A stretch of DNA of 64,000 nucleotides, from contig JANEZZ010002067.1 in assembly GCA_026122225.1 (NCBI GenBank), forward strand, positions 1,860,001 to 1,924,000, written 5' to 3'. Source of the DNA: Heloderma charlesbogerti. Taxonomy: Eukaryota; Chordata; Lepidosauria; Squamata; Helodermatidae. Position 1 is the first letter of the stretch. The number at the start of each line of letters is the position of its first letter. The notes under the pieces were generated by a model, which searched no databases, was not told where the DNA came from, and was given only the letters and a program-made list of their open reading frames with translations. A program made the translations under genes and the position numbers. Below are positions 47,087 to 59,318 of this stretch, one piece after another.

Positions 47087-49948
47087 GAAAATCCAATGCT
47101 GTAAAGAACAATATTGTTTAGGAACCTGGAATGTAAGATCAATGAATCAAGGTAAGCTGGAGGTGGTCAAACATGTGATGGCAAGATTGAACAATGACAT
47201 CTTTGGAATCAGCGAACTAAAATGGACAGGCATGGGCAAATTTAATTCAGGTGACCATCATATCTACTACTGTGGGCAAGAATCCCTTAGAAGAAATGGA
47301 GTAGCACTCATAGTCAACAAAAGGGTGGGAAAAGCAGTACTGGGGTACAATCTTAAAAATTATAGAATGATCTCAGTACGAATCCAAGGCAAGCCATTCA
47401 CCATCACAGTAATTCAAGTCTATGCCCCAACCACTGATGCCGAAGAAGCTGAGGTTGATCGGTTCTATGAAGACCTACAACACCTTCTAGAACTAACACC
47501 CAAAAAAGATGTCCTCTTCATCATAGGGGATTGGAATGCTAAAGTAGGAAGTCAAGAAATCACCGGGATAACAGGCAGGCATGGCCTTGGTGTACAAAAT
47601 GAAGCAGGACAAAAGCTAATAGAGTTTTGCCAAGAGAACACGCTGATCATAGCAAACACACTTTTCCAACAGCACAAGAGGCGACTCTACACATGGACAT
47701 CACCAGATGGTCAATATCGAAATCAGATTGATTATGTTCTTTGCAGCCAAAGATGGAGAAGCTCTATACAGTCAGTAAAAACAAGACCTGGAGCTGACTG
47801 TGGCTCAGATCATGAGCTTCTTGTTGCAAAATTTTGGCTGAAATTGAAGAACGTAGGGAAAACCACTAAACCATACAGGTATGACCTAAATCATATCCCT
47901 TATGAATATACAGTGGAGGTGAGGAATAGATTTAAGGGATTAGACCTGATAGACAGGGTGCCTGAGGAACTATGGACAGCGGTCCGTAACATTGTTCAGG
48001 AGGCAGCAACTCAATCCATCCCAAAGAAAAAGAAATGCAAGAAAGCCAAGTGGCTGTCTGATGAGGCTTTACAAGTAGCTGAGGAAACAAGGGAAGCAAA
48101 AAGCAAGGGAGAAAGGGGAAGATATATCCAACGAATGCAGAGTTCCAGAGAATAGCAAGGAGAGACAAGAAGGCCTTCTTAAATGAACAATGCAAAGAAA
48201 TCGAGGAAAACAACAGAATGGGAAAGACTAGAGATCTCTTCAAGAAAATTGGAGATCTCAAGGGAACGTTTTGTGCAAAGACGGGCATGATAAAGGACAA
48301 AGAAGGCAGGGACCTAACAGAAGCAGATGAGATTAAGAAGAGGTGGAAAAAATACACAGAAGAACTATACAGGAAAGATCTGAATGTCCCTGATAGCCAT
48401 GATAGTGCGGTCACTGAACTTGAGCCGGACATCCTCGAGAGTGAAGTCAAGTGGGCCTTAGGAAGCATTAGTAACAACAAAGCTAGCGGAGATGACAGTA
48501 TTCCAGCTGAGCTATTTAAAATCCTAAAAGATGATGCTGTTAAAGTGCTGCAGTCAATGTGCCAACAAATTTGGAACACTCAACAATGGCCGCAAGACTG
48601 GAAAAGGTCAGTTTACATTCCAATTCCAAAGAAGGGCAACGCCAAAGAGTGTTCAAACTACCGCACAATTGTGCTAATTTCACATGCCAGCAAGGTGATG
48701 CTCAAAATCCTACAAGCTAGGCTTCAGCAGTATGCGAACCGAGAACTACCGGAAGTACAAGCTGGGTTTCGAAGAGGCAGAGGAACTGGAGATCAAATCG
48801 CCAACGTTCGCTGGATCATGGAGAAAGCAAGAGAATTCCAGAAAAACGTCTGTTTCTGCTTCATTGACTACGCTAAGCCTTTGATTGTGTGGATCACAAC
48901 AAACTGTGGCAAATTTTTAAAGTGATGGGAGTACCAGACCACCTTACCTGTCTCCTGAGAAACCTGTACGACGGTCAAGAAGCAACAGTAAGAACCAGAC
49001 ATGGAACAACCGAGTGGTTTAAAATTGGGAAAGGAGTACAACAAGGCTGCATATTGTTGCCCTGCTTATTTAACTTATATGCAGAGTACATCATGAGAAA
49101 TGCCGAGTTGGATGAATCACAGGTCGGAATTACGATTGCTGGGAGAATTATCAACAACCTCAGATATGCAGACGATACCACCCTAATGGCAGAAAGCGAA
49201 GAGGATCTAAAGAGCCTCTTGTTGAGGGTGAAAGAGGAGAGTGCAAAAGCTGGTCTGAAACTCAACATTAAAAAAACTCAGATCATGGCATCTGGCCCCA
49301 TCACTTCCTGGCATATCGAAGGGGAAGAAATGGAAGCAGTGACAGATTTTACTTTCTTGGGCTCCAAGATCACCGCAGATGGTGACTGTAGCCATGAAAT
49401 TAAAAGACGCTTGCTCCTTGGGAGGAAAGCTATGGCAAACCTAGATAGCACAGTAAGAAGCAGAGACATCACCTTGCCAACAGAGGTCCGCATAATCAAA
49501 GCTATGGCTTTCCCAGTAGTAATGTATGGCTGTGAGAGCTGGACTATAAGGAAGGCTGAGCGCCGAAGAATTGATGCTTTCGAACTGTGGTGCTGGAGAA
49601 GACTCTTACGAGTCCCCTGGACTGCAAGGAGGTCAAATCAGTCCATCCTAAAGGAAATCAACCCTGAGTGCTCATTGGAAGGACAGATACTGAAGCTGAA
49701 GCTCAAATATTTTGGCCACCTAATGCGAAGAGAAAACTCTCTGGAAAAGACCCTGATGCTGGGAAAGATTGAAGGCAAAAGGAGAAGGGGACGGCAGAGG
49801 ATGAGATGGCTAAATAGTATGACCAATGCAATGAATATGAACTTGAGCATACTCCGGGAGAGAGCGCAGGACAGGAAGGCCTGGCGTGCTATGGTCCATG
49901 GGGTCACGAAGAGTCGGACACGACTGAACGACTGAACAACAACAACAA
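47087..49948 (+). mobile_element. BovB (RTE clade) LINE, near complete, frameshifted
   Basis: Non-LTR retrotransposon encoding an APE endonuclease followed by reverse transcriptase. The endonuclease has LGTWNVRSMNQGK, VYAPTTDA, GDWNAKVG and the C-terminal GSDHELL. The reverse transcriptase has NNKASGDDSIPAELF, VQAGFRRGRGTGDQI, GVQQGCILLPCLFN and the catalytic [10 protein letters not shown]. The 3' domain has [17 protein letters not shown]. It ends GACTGAACAACAACAACAA. Three open frames (to 48155, 48218-48925, 48889-49935) result from two single-base losses, near 48132 and near 48875; the duplicate at 46.7-47.1 kb keeps the longer form of the first site. No 5' UTR is evident. It is inactive but little decayed. 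Confidence 0.95.
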
Positions 49949-50126
49949 ATTGGTACTGCTTCGGCGGGAAAGGTAACAGCGTTCCGTGAACCTCGGTGTT
50001 CAGTCATGCCGGCCACATGACCACGGAAGTGTCTTCGGACAGCGCTGGCTCTTCAACTTAGAAATGGAGATGAGCACCACACCCTAGAGTCGGACACGAC
50101 TGGTTGGGGACACCTTTACCTTTACA
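49949..50126 (+). mobile_element. Sauria SINE 3' half fused to BovB end
   Basis: ATTGGTACTGCTTCGGCGGG to CCTTTACCTTTAC, matching the 3' part of the SINE at 38.76-39.06 kb. The tRNA-like head is absent, and the sequence starts right after the BovB AACAACAA terminus. Confidence 0.9.
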
Positions 50127-53100
50127 GATTCTGTTACTCTTCTTCTTCTTCCGCAAAACAGCTCTCTCAAAACCTGCCCTCTCTTCCTCTGTATTCCCAT
50201 TGCCATATTGTATCGTTCGTCAGTGATGAGAGCTTGCACTCTTGCTTATTCTGAGATCGTTGCTTGCCTGAATGTTCTCTTTGTGAACTTCAAACAGACC
50301 ATAGGCCTGTTTGACCCTGCTCCCTTCTTTTTCATTAGAACTAACATGCTGTGGGACAAAATTGGCCTTAAAGTTATCTGATTTAATTCTGCTTGTCCTA
50401 GTGTCACTTGAGGGCTTTGAACAGTCCTCCCTCATTTACTTAAGGTATATACCCCCTTTTTGCAATCATGGATGGTTTTCTGGTTTCCCAGCTGTTGTGC
50501 AGTTTTCCCCCCATTCTAAAAGCTTGAAATGCGTCTCCTAAGGCTGAGTGGCTAGCAGTATGCTATAATATGCCAGTATTTTTTGTATTCCCCCCCCTTT
50601 GCCTTCGGCCCTGTTCCTTTTGCCTTCATCTCCACCCACAACTAGAATGTACCCCAGGAATGCTTCTCCAAAACTGGATTTGGTCTTTGAGCTAAAACAG
50701 ATTCCCCCCCGTTTATACATAGCTACTCGTAAGATAGCTAGAGTGACTCATTTCTTATAGACCTGTTTCAAGGTCCGTTCTGGCCATAGTCAGCAGAAAG
50801 GCAGACATTCAGGCTCAAACTATGAAGTTCTGTGTTTTTTCTCTCCACATTAAACAAATGAACAGTGCCAACTGGGCAGTCTGTATGTCACAGAGGAAGG
50901 GCAGGTGAGGAGAAGCTTCTTCACTCTTTCCCATCCAGTAGTTTTTAAGCTCAAGATCACCCTCCCCAACTGTTTTTATGCCTGTGTAATAGATAAAGCA
51001 ATGCTCCCCCATTTCTTCCCCCCTCCCACCGCCCTTTGCAGGTAACCAAGCAGCCTGAAGAGGGTGATTTATTTGAGCTGGAAAACTAGTGAGGAAAGAG
51101 GTTGATTAACCCCTCCTGCTATTCTTCCACTCAGATTCACACCCTGCCTAAACTGATTTTGTTGTTTGAATATGGAGGGGATGGGGGAACACACATTAAT
51201 CTCTGTTTAATACTTCCTTTGTGTCACAGAAGTCTCATCTACACCCAAAGCCTGTAATATATATTTTCTCAATTTTTTTCTTTAGCCAATGAAGTGTCTG
51301 TTTTTATCTAGCCTTTTCCTTAAAAAAAAAAAAAGTGGGGGAGGGGAGACAACACTTGGTGCCCAGTGTAGAAAGTACAAGTTGCAAGAGGGCCCAGGAG
51401 AAGAATAATCTTAAAATTGATGCTTCACAACCTGTACAACTGAAAGTAAACCCTTCACCAGCACTTTGTCTTGGAAGCAATATGGCAGAAGCCTGGAAAT
51501 GGTATAGGCTGCCATTTGAATTGTAAATTAAAGCTACAGGAGCAGTCAAACTGATCAATTAATTGCTCTGCTCCTTTCTAACTCTAGTCTGTTTGGACGT
51601 CTTGGATACAGATAGTGCATTTCATATGATGTTGGGGTGGCTGAAGAAGAGAATTCTGAAAAAGTAATGTTGTTTGAACAGCACTGTAGCCCCAACATAA
51701 ATGCTGCTTATTAACAGTATATATTTAGAATAAGGAAATAGAATGGAAGAGATTTAAAATTAAAAAGTAATTTCTGCTAATATGGAGCAATAACAGGGTC
51801 CCTTATTAAAGACCAAATTGTTTGGGGATGCAATAATTAAAGTGTATGTGAGCTTCTACTAAAAGAGAGTGATTGTACCCTCGAAAAGGCAATCCACATG
51901 CCAAGCAACAGAAATGGCAGTTCTGGAGAATAACTACATAATCACAGCAGGCAACTCTTAAATACTATTAAGTAGCATCAAGGGAAGATAGAACTACCAG
52001 AGACAGATATAATAAATCAGAAAAACAATGCCAGAGATCTAGCAACCAGGAATGTAAGAGGTGCCCAGTCATTGGACAACACACAGATGGTGCAACAGAC
52101 CTAACCATTAAGTAAAATGTACAGAGAAAGTAGCAAAGCCATGTATAGGTGTAGATGCAAATTTAGAAAGAATGACTATAATTTAAATAGCAGTACAATA
52201 CATCACATCACAGTGGAGAAGAGCTGTGTGCCTCCTCAATCTGCTGTCCAGATGCTAATTGTTGATGAGCAGCTTCAAGGCTCCTGTTTTACCTCCCTTT
52301 TTAAGCTTACCTTTAAAACGGGCTTGGACTGAGCAGTCCTTCAAACAGAGGACTGTCCTCTGTAAAGTTGGACACATAGCCACCCTAGATGGGATTCACA
52401 CATAATTATAACATTATGAAGATGTGCTTGAATTTGCTTTCCACCCCTGATCCCCCATCTCCATATCCTTTTGTATTGTGTCTATTAGATTATAAAGCTG
52501 CCAGCAAGGACTCTGCTGTTTGTTTTTGTTTTTTAATATTTGTACAGCACCTACAGTGCTTTAGTAATAATAGGAATAATAATGAACAATAGGTGCCTAC
52601 GTGCTCTGTCTTGGGTTGGCTTCTGGGGATTGCTGCCAATATCTCCATCTCTTCTTATATGGGTCCCTGTTTATATGGATGTGCCACCAGCTGTTTTTTA
52701 GTCCACAGGCTCATGGCCACAGGTGCCAGTGTTATGCTGAGGACTGTACCTACAACTACTGGTGCTGTTGCTGAGACAACAGTGATGGTAAAAGATGCTG
52801 TATCACCGGTCCATCCATTCTCACTGGGGCCTCCTCCTCCTTGAGCCTCCTCATCTTTGTCTTTTATTCAACGTTGACATACACCAGGAAATGACATCAC
52901 TCTTGGACAGCTTTTGTTTGTTTTTTCTAGCTCTGCTGAAGGGAAGCTGTGGGCAGAGTAACGCTTAACCACTGTCTATGAACAGAGATTTTGCAACTTA
53001 AGAGGAAGAGCTATTTTTAATCATCATCAGGAAGGAACCCACAAACTCAAAAGACTGGATTATTGAACTAATTGATAATGACAAGTATATCACATATAAG

Positions 53101-53185
53101 AGAGACATAGGAGCAAAGACAAATATAGCTACAGAAACAGAAATACTAATAAACAAGTAAACATTAAAGTGTTAAATATGTCTCC
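50127..53185. other. Intergenic, nothing recognised
   Basis: Contains an A-run near 51321-51333 but no recognised exon, repeat family or RNA gene. Open frames are short and featureless. Confidence 0.5.
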
Positions 53186-53190
53186 AAGCC

Positions 53191-53272
53191 TGCAATCCTA
53201 TACACACTTGCCTGGGAGTAAGTCCCCTTGAACTCAAGGAGGCTTACTTATGAGTAGATATGCATAGGATTG
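53191..53272. repeat. 84-bp foldback MITE (family B), well preserved
   Basis: TGCAATCCTATACACACTTG at the left and GATATGCATAGGATTGCA at the right, with AGTAAGTCCCCTTGAACTCA in the centre. This is one of the cleanest copies in the window. Confidence 0.9.
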
Positions 53273-53461
53273 CATTGCACAAGACTTTGAGGAGGAATAA
53301 TCCCAGTTTGGGGAGAATATACACTGGTTCTTCTATATAGAGGGAAAACAGTTTGGCAAGACTTTGTGGTAGTATCCAGAGGGAAACATCAGTTTTGATC
53401 CTCCATGTAAAGGGCATGGGCTTATGAAATTTATGTTCACTATAGATCAGAGATCACTATA

Positions 53462-53592
53462 GGCAACTTGTAGCCCTCCAGCTGTTGTTGGGCTGCAATT
53501 CCCATCAGCCCTAGCCATTATAGCCAGTGATGAGGGATGCTAGGAGTTGCACTCCAGTGTCATCTGGAGGGCCACAAGTTGTCCACCCCTGT
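53462..53592. repeat. Foldback MITE related to family A
   Basis: GGCAACTTGTAGCCCTCCAG at the left and CTGGAGGGCCACAAGTTGTC at the right. The inner AATTCCCATCAGCC / GGAGTTGCACTCCA blocks resemble family A, but the termini differ. Confidence 0.8.
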
Positions 53593-53681
53593 TATAGATA
53601 AGCAAAGGGAGAAACAGGAACCAGATATTGCCAGTTTGATAGAAACCAGTGAAGATGCATTTACAGATCAGGGATCTGTAA

Positions 53682-54577
53682 TTCAGTCGTGTCCGACTCT
53701 TCGTGACCCCATGGACCATAGCACACCAGGCCTTCCTGTCCTGCGCTCTCTCCCGGAGTGTGCTCAAGTTCATATTCATTGCATCGGTGATGCTATCTAG
53801 CCATCTCATCCTCTGTCGTCCCCTTCTCCTTTTGCCTTCAGTCTTTCCCAGCATCAGGGTCTTTTCCAGAGAGTTTTCTCTTCACATTAGTTGGCCAAAA
53901 TATTGGAGCTTCAGCTTCAGTATCTGTCCTTCCAATGAGCACTCAGGGTTGATTTCCTCTAGGATTGACTGATTTGACCTCCTTGCAGTCCAGGGGACTC
54001 GTAAGAGTCTTCTCCAGCACCACAGTTCGAAAGCATCAATTCTTCGGCGCTCAGCCTTCCTTATAGTCCAGCTCTCACAGCCATACATTACTACTGGAAA
54101 AACCATAGCTCTGATTATACGAATCTTTGTTGGCAAGGTGATGTCTCTGCTTCTTACTATGCTGTCTAGGTTTGCCATAGCTTTCCTCCCAAGGAGCAAG
54201 CGTCTTTTAATTTCATGGCTACAGTCACCGTCTGCGGTGATCTTGGAGCCCAAGAAAGTAAAATCTGTCACTGCTTCCATTTCTTCCCCTTCGATATGCC
54301 AGGAAGTGATGGGGCCAGATGCCATGATCTGAGTTTTTTTAATGTTGAGTTTCAGACCAGCTTTTGCACTCTCCTCTTTCACCCTCAACAAGAGGCTCTT
54401 TAGATCCTCTTCGCTTTCTGCCATTAGGGTGGTATCGTCTGCATATCGGAGGTTGTTGATAATTCTCCCAGCAATCTTAATTCTGACCTGTGATTCATCC
54501 AACCCAGCGTTTCTCATGATGTACTCTGCATATAAGTTAAATAAGCAGGGTGACAATATGCAGCCTTGTCGTACTCC
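53682..54577 (-). mobile_element. 5'-truncated BovB LINE, nearly open
   Basis: Minus-strand reverse transcriptase from CLFNLYAEYIM through [14 protein letters not shown] to [15 protein letters not shown] and the terminal [11 protein letters not shown]. The frame is interrupted once, by a TGA at 53884-53882. The full copy at 49.7 kb has CGA at that codon, so this is a single CpG transition. The left edge carries the BovB 3' terminus. Confidence 0.95.
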
Positions 54578-54634
54578 TCCTAGTCACATACAAAATATGG
54601 TTGAAGGAAAATATACCTGTGATACATGATAGGC

Positions 54635-55042
54635 TAAGGGAGAAATCCTATGGCCACTTGTCAGCGGCTAGATGGCCATAGGACATGTGGTTTTCCAGGA
54701 ACCAACCTCGGAGCCTGCGCTCCGAGGTCTGTTCCTGGAGAACTGTCCTTCCCCTGCCATTCCGTGCTGCCTTGCAGGCAGCATGTAACAGCCCTATGCT
54801 CCGTGCTCAGAAGAGGAGTGTGGAGCAGCCAAAATGCGGCGTTCCAGGGGGGGTTCTGGGGCAGGGAAGGCAGAAATACCAGTACGACACATTCTATGTG
54901 TCATCTGGCAGCCTCCTCCCCCACTCTGCCTTCCGCAGCTAGACAGCTGAAATTCGCTGTCTAGCCGCAAATGCAGGGCAGGAGAAGCATGGAGGGAATG
55001 ACCCCCTTCTCCTGCCCTGCATTGGAGGCAGCCGCCTATTCC
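54635..55042. mobile_element. Harbinger-like non-autonomous element (family C)
   Basis: Begins AGGGAGAAATCCTATGGCCA, contains TTTCCAGGAACCAACCTCGG, and ends GGCAGCCGCCTATTCCC. Its right terminus is truncated where the next copy starts. Confidence 0.85.
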
Positions 55043-55421
55043 CTTAGGGCGCAATCCTAACTAGATAGGCAGCCGCCTCTGAACTCGGAGACGACTGCCT
55101 ATCCAAAGCAAGGCAGAAGAGGCACGGGGGGAGGGGATCATTCCCTCCGCACCTCTCCTGCCTTACTATTAGTTTGTTAGACAGCCATTTTCGGCTGTCT
55201 AGCGGCAGGGGGGTGGCGACCAGGAGAGGAAGCTGCCGTACGACACATCCAATGTCATATTGGACACATCCAGCTCTGCTCTCCCTGCCCTGGAATGCTC
55301 CTTTTCGGTCGCTCCGCTGTCCTCTTCTGAGCATGGAGGATGGGGCTTCTATGGTTCCCTGAAACGAGCATATCCTATGGCCCTCTAGACAGTGTCTGGT
55401 GGCCATAGGATTGCTCCTTAC
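55043..55421. mobile_element. Harbinger-like non-autonomous element (family C), inverted copy
   Basis: TTA GGGCGCAATCCTAACTAG at the left and GGCCATAGGATTGCTCC TTA at the right. It lies in opposite orientation, directly abutting the copy at 54635-55042. Confidence 0.85.
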
Positions 55422-55527
55422 ATGTCCCACAGGCCACAAGGAAAAGCTACAGATATAACTACAGCAAATTTGAACAAAAGGCATAATCACATTAATAGAA
55501 TAACCAATGGACTGTGTTCACTCTAGT

Positions 55528-55572
55528 AATTCTAGAGAAATTCTAGAGAAATTCTAGAGAAATTCTAGAGAG
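55528..55572. repeat. 11-bp tandem repeat
   Basis: ATTCTAGAGAA repeated about four times head to tail. Confidence 0.9.
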
Positions 55573-57689
55573 GAAAAATAAGGATGAAGACAGCCAGGCA
55601 TTCTAGGGAAAGTGGTTTGAACATGAATTCTCTGTCCTGAAATCAGATGAAGCAAATGCGTATTCCAAAGCACAGTCATCACACTCAGAAAGTTGTTCCT
55701 CTGTTCCTCCACATATTGTGCCTAGACTCTAAGGAACTACAAAAACATATAAAGACTACATCCATTAACCTACCATAAAAGGATACTGTCAGAAATGGCA
55801 GGTGCTAAATTCTTCATCAAAGTGGATGCATGAGCTAGATTTTGATGCATTCCATCAGATACAGAAATCTTCAAGAAATGCTCATTTTAATACCCTCTTT
55901 GTCAGATAATGGTTTCTAAGATCACCCTTTAGTCTTTGAGGTATTCAGTCTTGAATCATATGTTGGAAGATGTAACTGTGATACAAGAAGACAAATATGA
56001 CATCATAATTTGGGACACTATCATCATGAAAGCCCTGAGAAAGTACTGGAAACTGCAAGAGTAAATAATTTTAAAATAAACAAAGCAAAGTACCAATTCC
56101 AAACAGAATCTATGCTATATTTAGACTGAAATCCTATGTGCACTTCCTGAGAGTAAGTGCCATTGAACACTCTGGGACATACTTCTGAGTAAACATGCAT
56201 GTGATTGTACTCTTAGTCATAATAACCTCAGAGGGGCTGTTGCCAATACATCAAATAACCTTGGTAGATATGCTAAACTTGGAAGACAAAATGAGTTGAA
56301 AGACATCTATGTACGCTGAATTATGTTAGCCAATTTATATCCAATTTTGCAAAACATACAACTCATCTGAGTCCACCTCTCCACAAGACACTGCATGGAC
56401 ATGGGTGCCAGTTGATAAACAACAGTTCAGTTAAACATATTCTGATTATAGCACCCTGTACTGCAGTAATTTGCTTCCAGCATTCCCCAGACAACATGGC
56501 TGGCTGGGGAATGTTGGGAGTTGTAGGACTTTTTTCTGTCTAAATATGCATAGGATTGCACCCTAAAGAGAGTAAAACTTTCCACAGATGTTTCACCATG
56601 AGGACTAGAGGCAGTACTGTTGTAGAACTATGGAGCTGTCAGTTTTTTATGCATCATGTGCCATGACAGCAACATAAATTATGTACGCACAGATGGAAAA
56701 AGAAATGCTAGCCTGACATTTGGATACATCAGAGTTCAAGAATTTCTTTATGGTTTTAGTTTCAAGGTTGTATGTTTTCCATAACAGGGCAAGTACCAAG
56801 GGTGGGTGTGGTGGAATTTAGACTTGGAAAACAGCATAGGAGGAAAATGTTAAAACCACACGCACACACCCAGGTACCTAAGTCTCCGCCAATTTGGGGT
56901 ACTGTTGCTGCTTTTAGAAGAAATGGAAGAAGATGGGAAATTGGTCAAGAATTTCCAATATTTCTTCTAGTTAAGCTCTAGTTGCTCAATGTTGCAAACC
57001 TTAGCTAAACTATATATTCCAGTACCCACCAGCAATGTGAATAGATAGCTTTAAAATTCATTGCCACAGAAAAATTCAATATGATAGGCATTCATACCTC
57101 AATGCAGACATCTACCTATGAACATTCTGTCAATAAAGAGGAAAATAAATGGGAGACAAAAATGCTGTATACTGTAACTGCTGATTCAGGGAATGGATAT
57201 TACTTAGAGCACTTTCCATGCAACTTTAATGAAACTATTGATTTTATGTTTGCTATCTAGAGACTACTGTGTCAGATACAGTAGTAATACATAGGGGAGA
57301 CATTATAATGTCATATGAATATACTAGTAAGACTGTTTATATTATTTTGCTTTTACCACAGTTGGAACCAGTGGCAAAGCCAAAACACTGTTGAATCTGC
57401 TGCAGTAGATACTTAGAGTCTGTACAGAGGTTGATGTTTGGATTACAACTTGAACAACTGTCTGTAAACATACGAGGACAGTTAAAAACAACATAATATC
57501 TGTCATTATAAAACACCCAACAATCCGTGCTTGGTAAAGCATCATAATTACGTGGATCTTTTGGGGTTTCTTTTCAAGTGTAGACAGATACAGTCTGTAT
57601 TTTTGTCATATGTTGTTACAGAAACACTTATTTTCTGTTGAAAAGTTTGTGCTATGTTATGTTGTGGGGAGAGAACACAGAGTTATGCT
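55573..57689. other. Intergenic, mostly unrecognised
   Basis: A family-B MITE copy at 56127-56211 (AGTAAGTGCCATTGAACACT) and the right half of the 102-bp MITE at 56481-56564 (GGCTGGGGAATGTTGGGAG to GGATTGCACCC then TAA). Nothing else recognised. Confidence 0.55.
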
Positions 57690-57822
57690 TCAGTATGGCT
57701 TTTATTTTTGCCTTTATTGTTTATATGGTTGTAATGTGTGTATGTTTTTAGTTGTGTATGTTTATTGATAGCACCTTGAGAAGGTAAGCTATAAATTTAT
57801 TAAATAAATAAATAAATAAATA
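57690..57822 (+). mobile_element. LINE 3' tail
   Basis: A/T-rich tail ending AAGGTAAGCTATAAATTTAT and an AAATAAATAAAT repeat. Confidence 0.55.
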
Positions 57823-58384
57823 CAATTCTAAACAAACGTTTGAGGAAGGGAGTTCTGTTCAACGGGTCTAACATCCAAGTAAATATGTAGCGCTACTTTT
57901 AGAGCCCAATCCTCATTGTGCTTCAGTACAATGGGGAATCCACTGTGTCTCACAAGATCGTTAGTGCAGGATGGGGGTCAGTGGAGCTTTCATTGGCCCC
58001 TCTTCCCTATCTTAAGGCTGGCAGGGTTAGTCCTCAGCTCTTAATAGTGGTGCAGCTTCACACTGGCTAGAAGATATAGCAAGGGGCTTTTCAACAGTAA
58101 GCAGGCCAAATGCTCCAACTCTGTGGGGATAGAATCACGTGGCGTATTTCCAGGAAGTTAAATTAAAGGGCCTCATCCAGGAAGTCACAGGAAGACAATA
58201 TATCCATATCTGGTAAGGTACAGTGACTGCATTCAGAATGTAATGAGATCCTTTTTTGTATCTGCGTGCACTGCTTGCAGTCCAGTGCACTGTTAGGCAT
58301 GCTCCAGCATGTGCAACTGTGCACTGAATTAGTCCATGAAATCTGTCTCCATTGTGAAATCTATACATCTGCATTGGAAAACCC

Positions 58385-58830
58385 TACTGATTTATTTATT
58401 TAGCTTTTTTTTGTACTACATTCTTCAACCACAATCGACAAAGAGGTCCCAGAGCACCTCTCAATAAAAATAGTAATTAAAACACCAGATAAAATAGGAC
58501 ACATAGCATTTAAAAACAACAGAGCAACAAATAGATGTTAAAACAGAAGAAAGCTGGAGTCAAACAGGGATCACATTTATTTAAATAAGTATCTAAAAGG
58601 CATGCACAAATGAAAACATCTTCATTTGGTGCTGAAAGGACATCTGAGTTGGCACCAGACATGCCTCATTGGGGGCGGCATTCCAAAGATGGGGTGCCAC
58701 TACCAAAAAGGCCTTATCGTAGGTTGCCACGTGCCTCTCCTCTGACTGCAGGGGTGACCCAAAGAATGGCTTCAGAATGGGATATAAATATTCAGGCAGG
58801 TTCAATTGTGGCTTTCCACCTCATATACAT
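58385..58830 (-). mobile_element. L2-type LINE 3' fragment (reverse)
   Basis: The minus strand encodes [18 protein letters not shown], the conserved C-terminal segment of L2-type ORF2 proteins. An A/T-rich 3' UTR follows toward 58385. Confidence 0.65.
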
Positions 58831-59194
58831 ATCGTAAAATACTCAAGCATGCAATGTCTTGCAAAACAATCCTACATGTGGGTTGCTCATTATTTCTTTC
58901 CTGAAAGTGGTTTCAGCAAAGTTTAGGAATGTTATCACATTTAAGGTTCATTATCTTTCATAAAATGACTTCTGAAATATTTTGCAGTCCAATTCCAATA
59001 CTTCAAATATAAGAATGGATTGTGCAAAGTACACACATTTCCCAAAATTCCCTTCCAAAAGCATGCAACCGTTTCCCAAATAGTTAAAACATCTCCATGT
59101 ACAAATAGCCATTTGGTACTCTAGAACCTAGTGTGTGTGTGTGTGCGTTGGGGGGGGGGGCGGGGGGAGACTACAGACACAATTTGTCCATAAT

Positions 59195-59318
59195 GATGGC
59201 GACTAATTTGGATGGCTTTAAAAGGGGATTAGACAAATTTATGGAGGAGAAGGCTATAAATCACAACTAGTTATAATATTGCTATATATATCCTCTAGTA
59301 CCAGAGGCACTATTGCCT
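59195..59318 (+). mobile_element. CR1-like LINE 3' region, left half
   Basis: GGCTTTAAAAGGGGATTAGAC and AAATTTATGGAGGAGAAGGC are recognisable from a common reptile LINE 3' region. The remainder resumes at 60765, after the inserted LINE. Confidence 0.75.
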
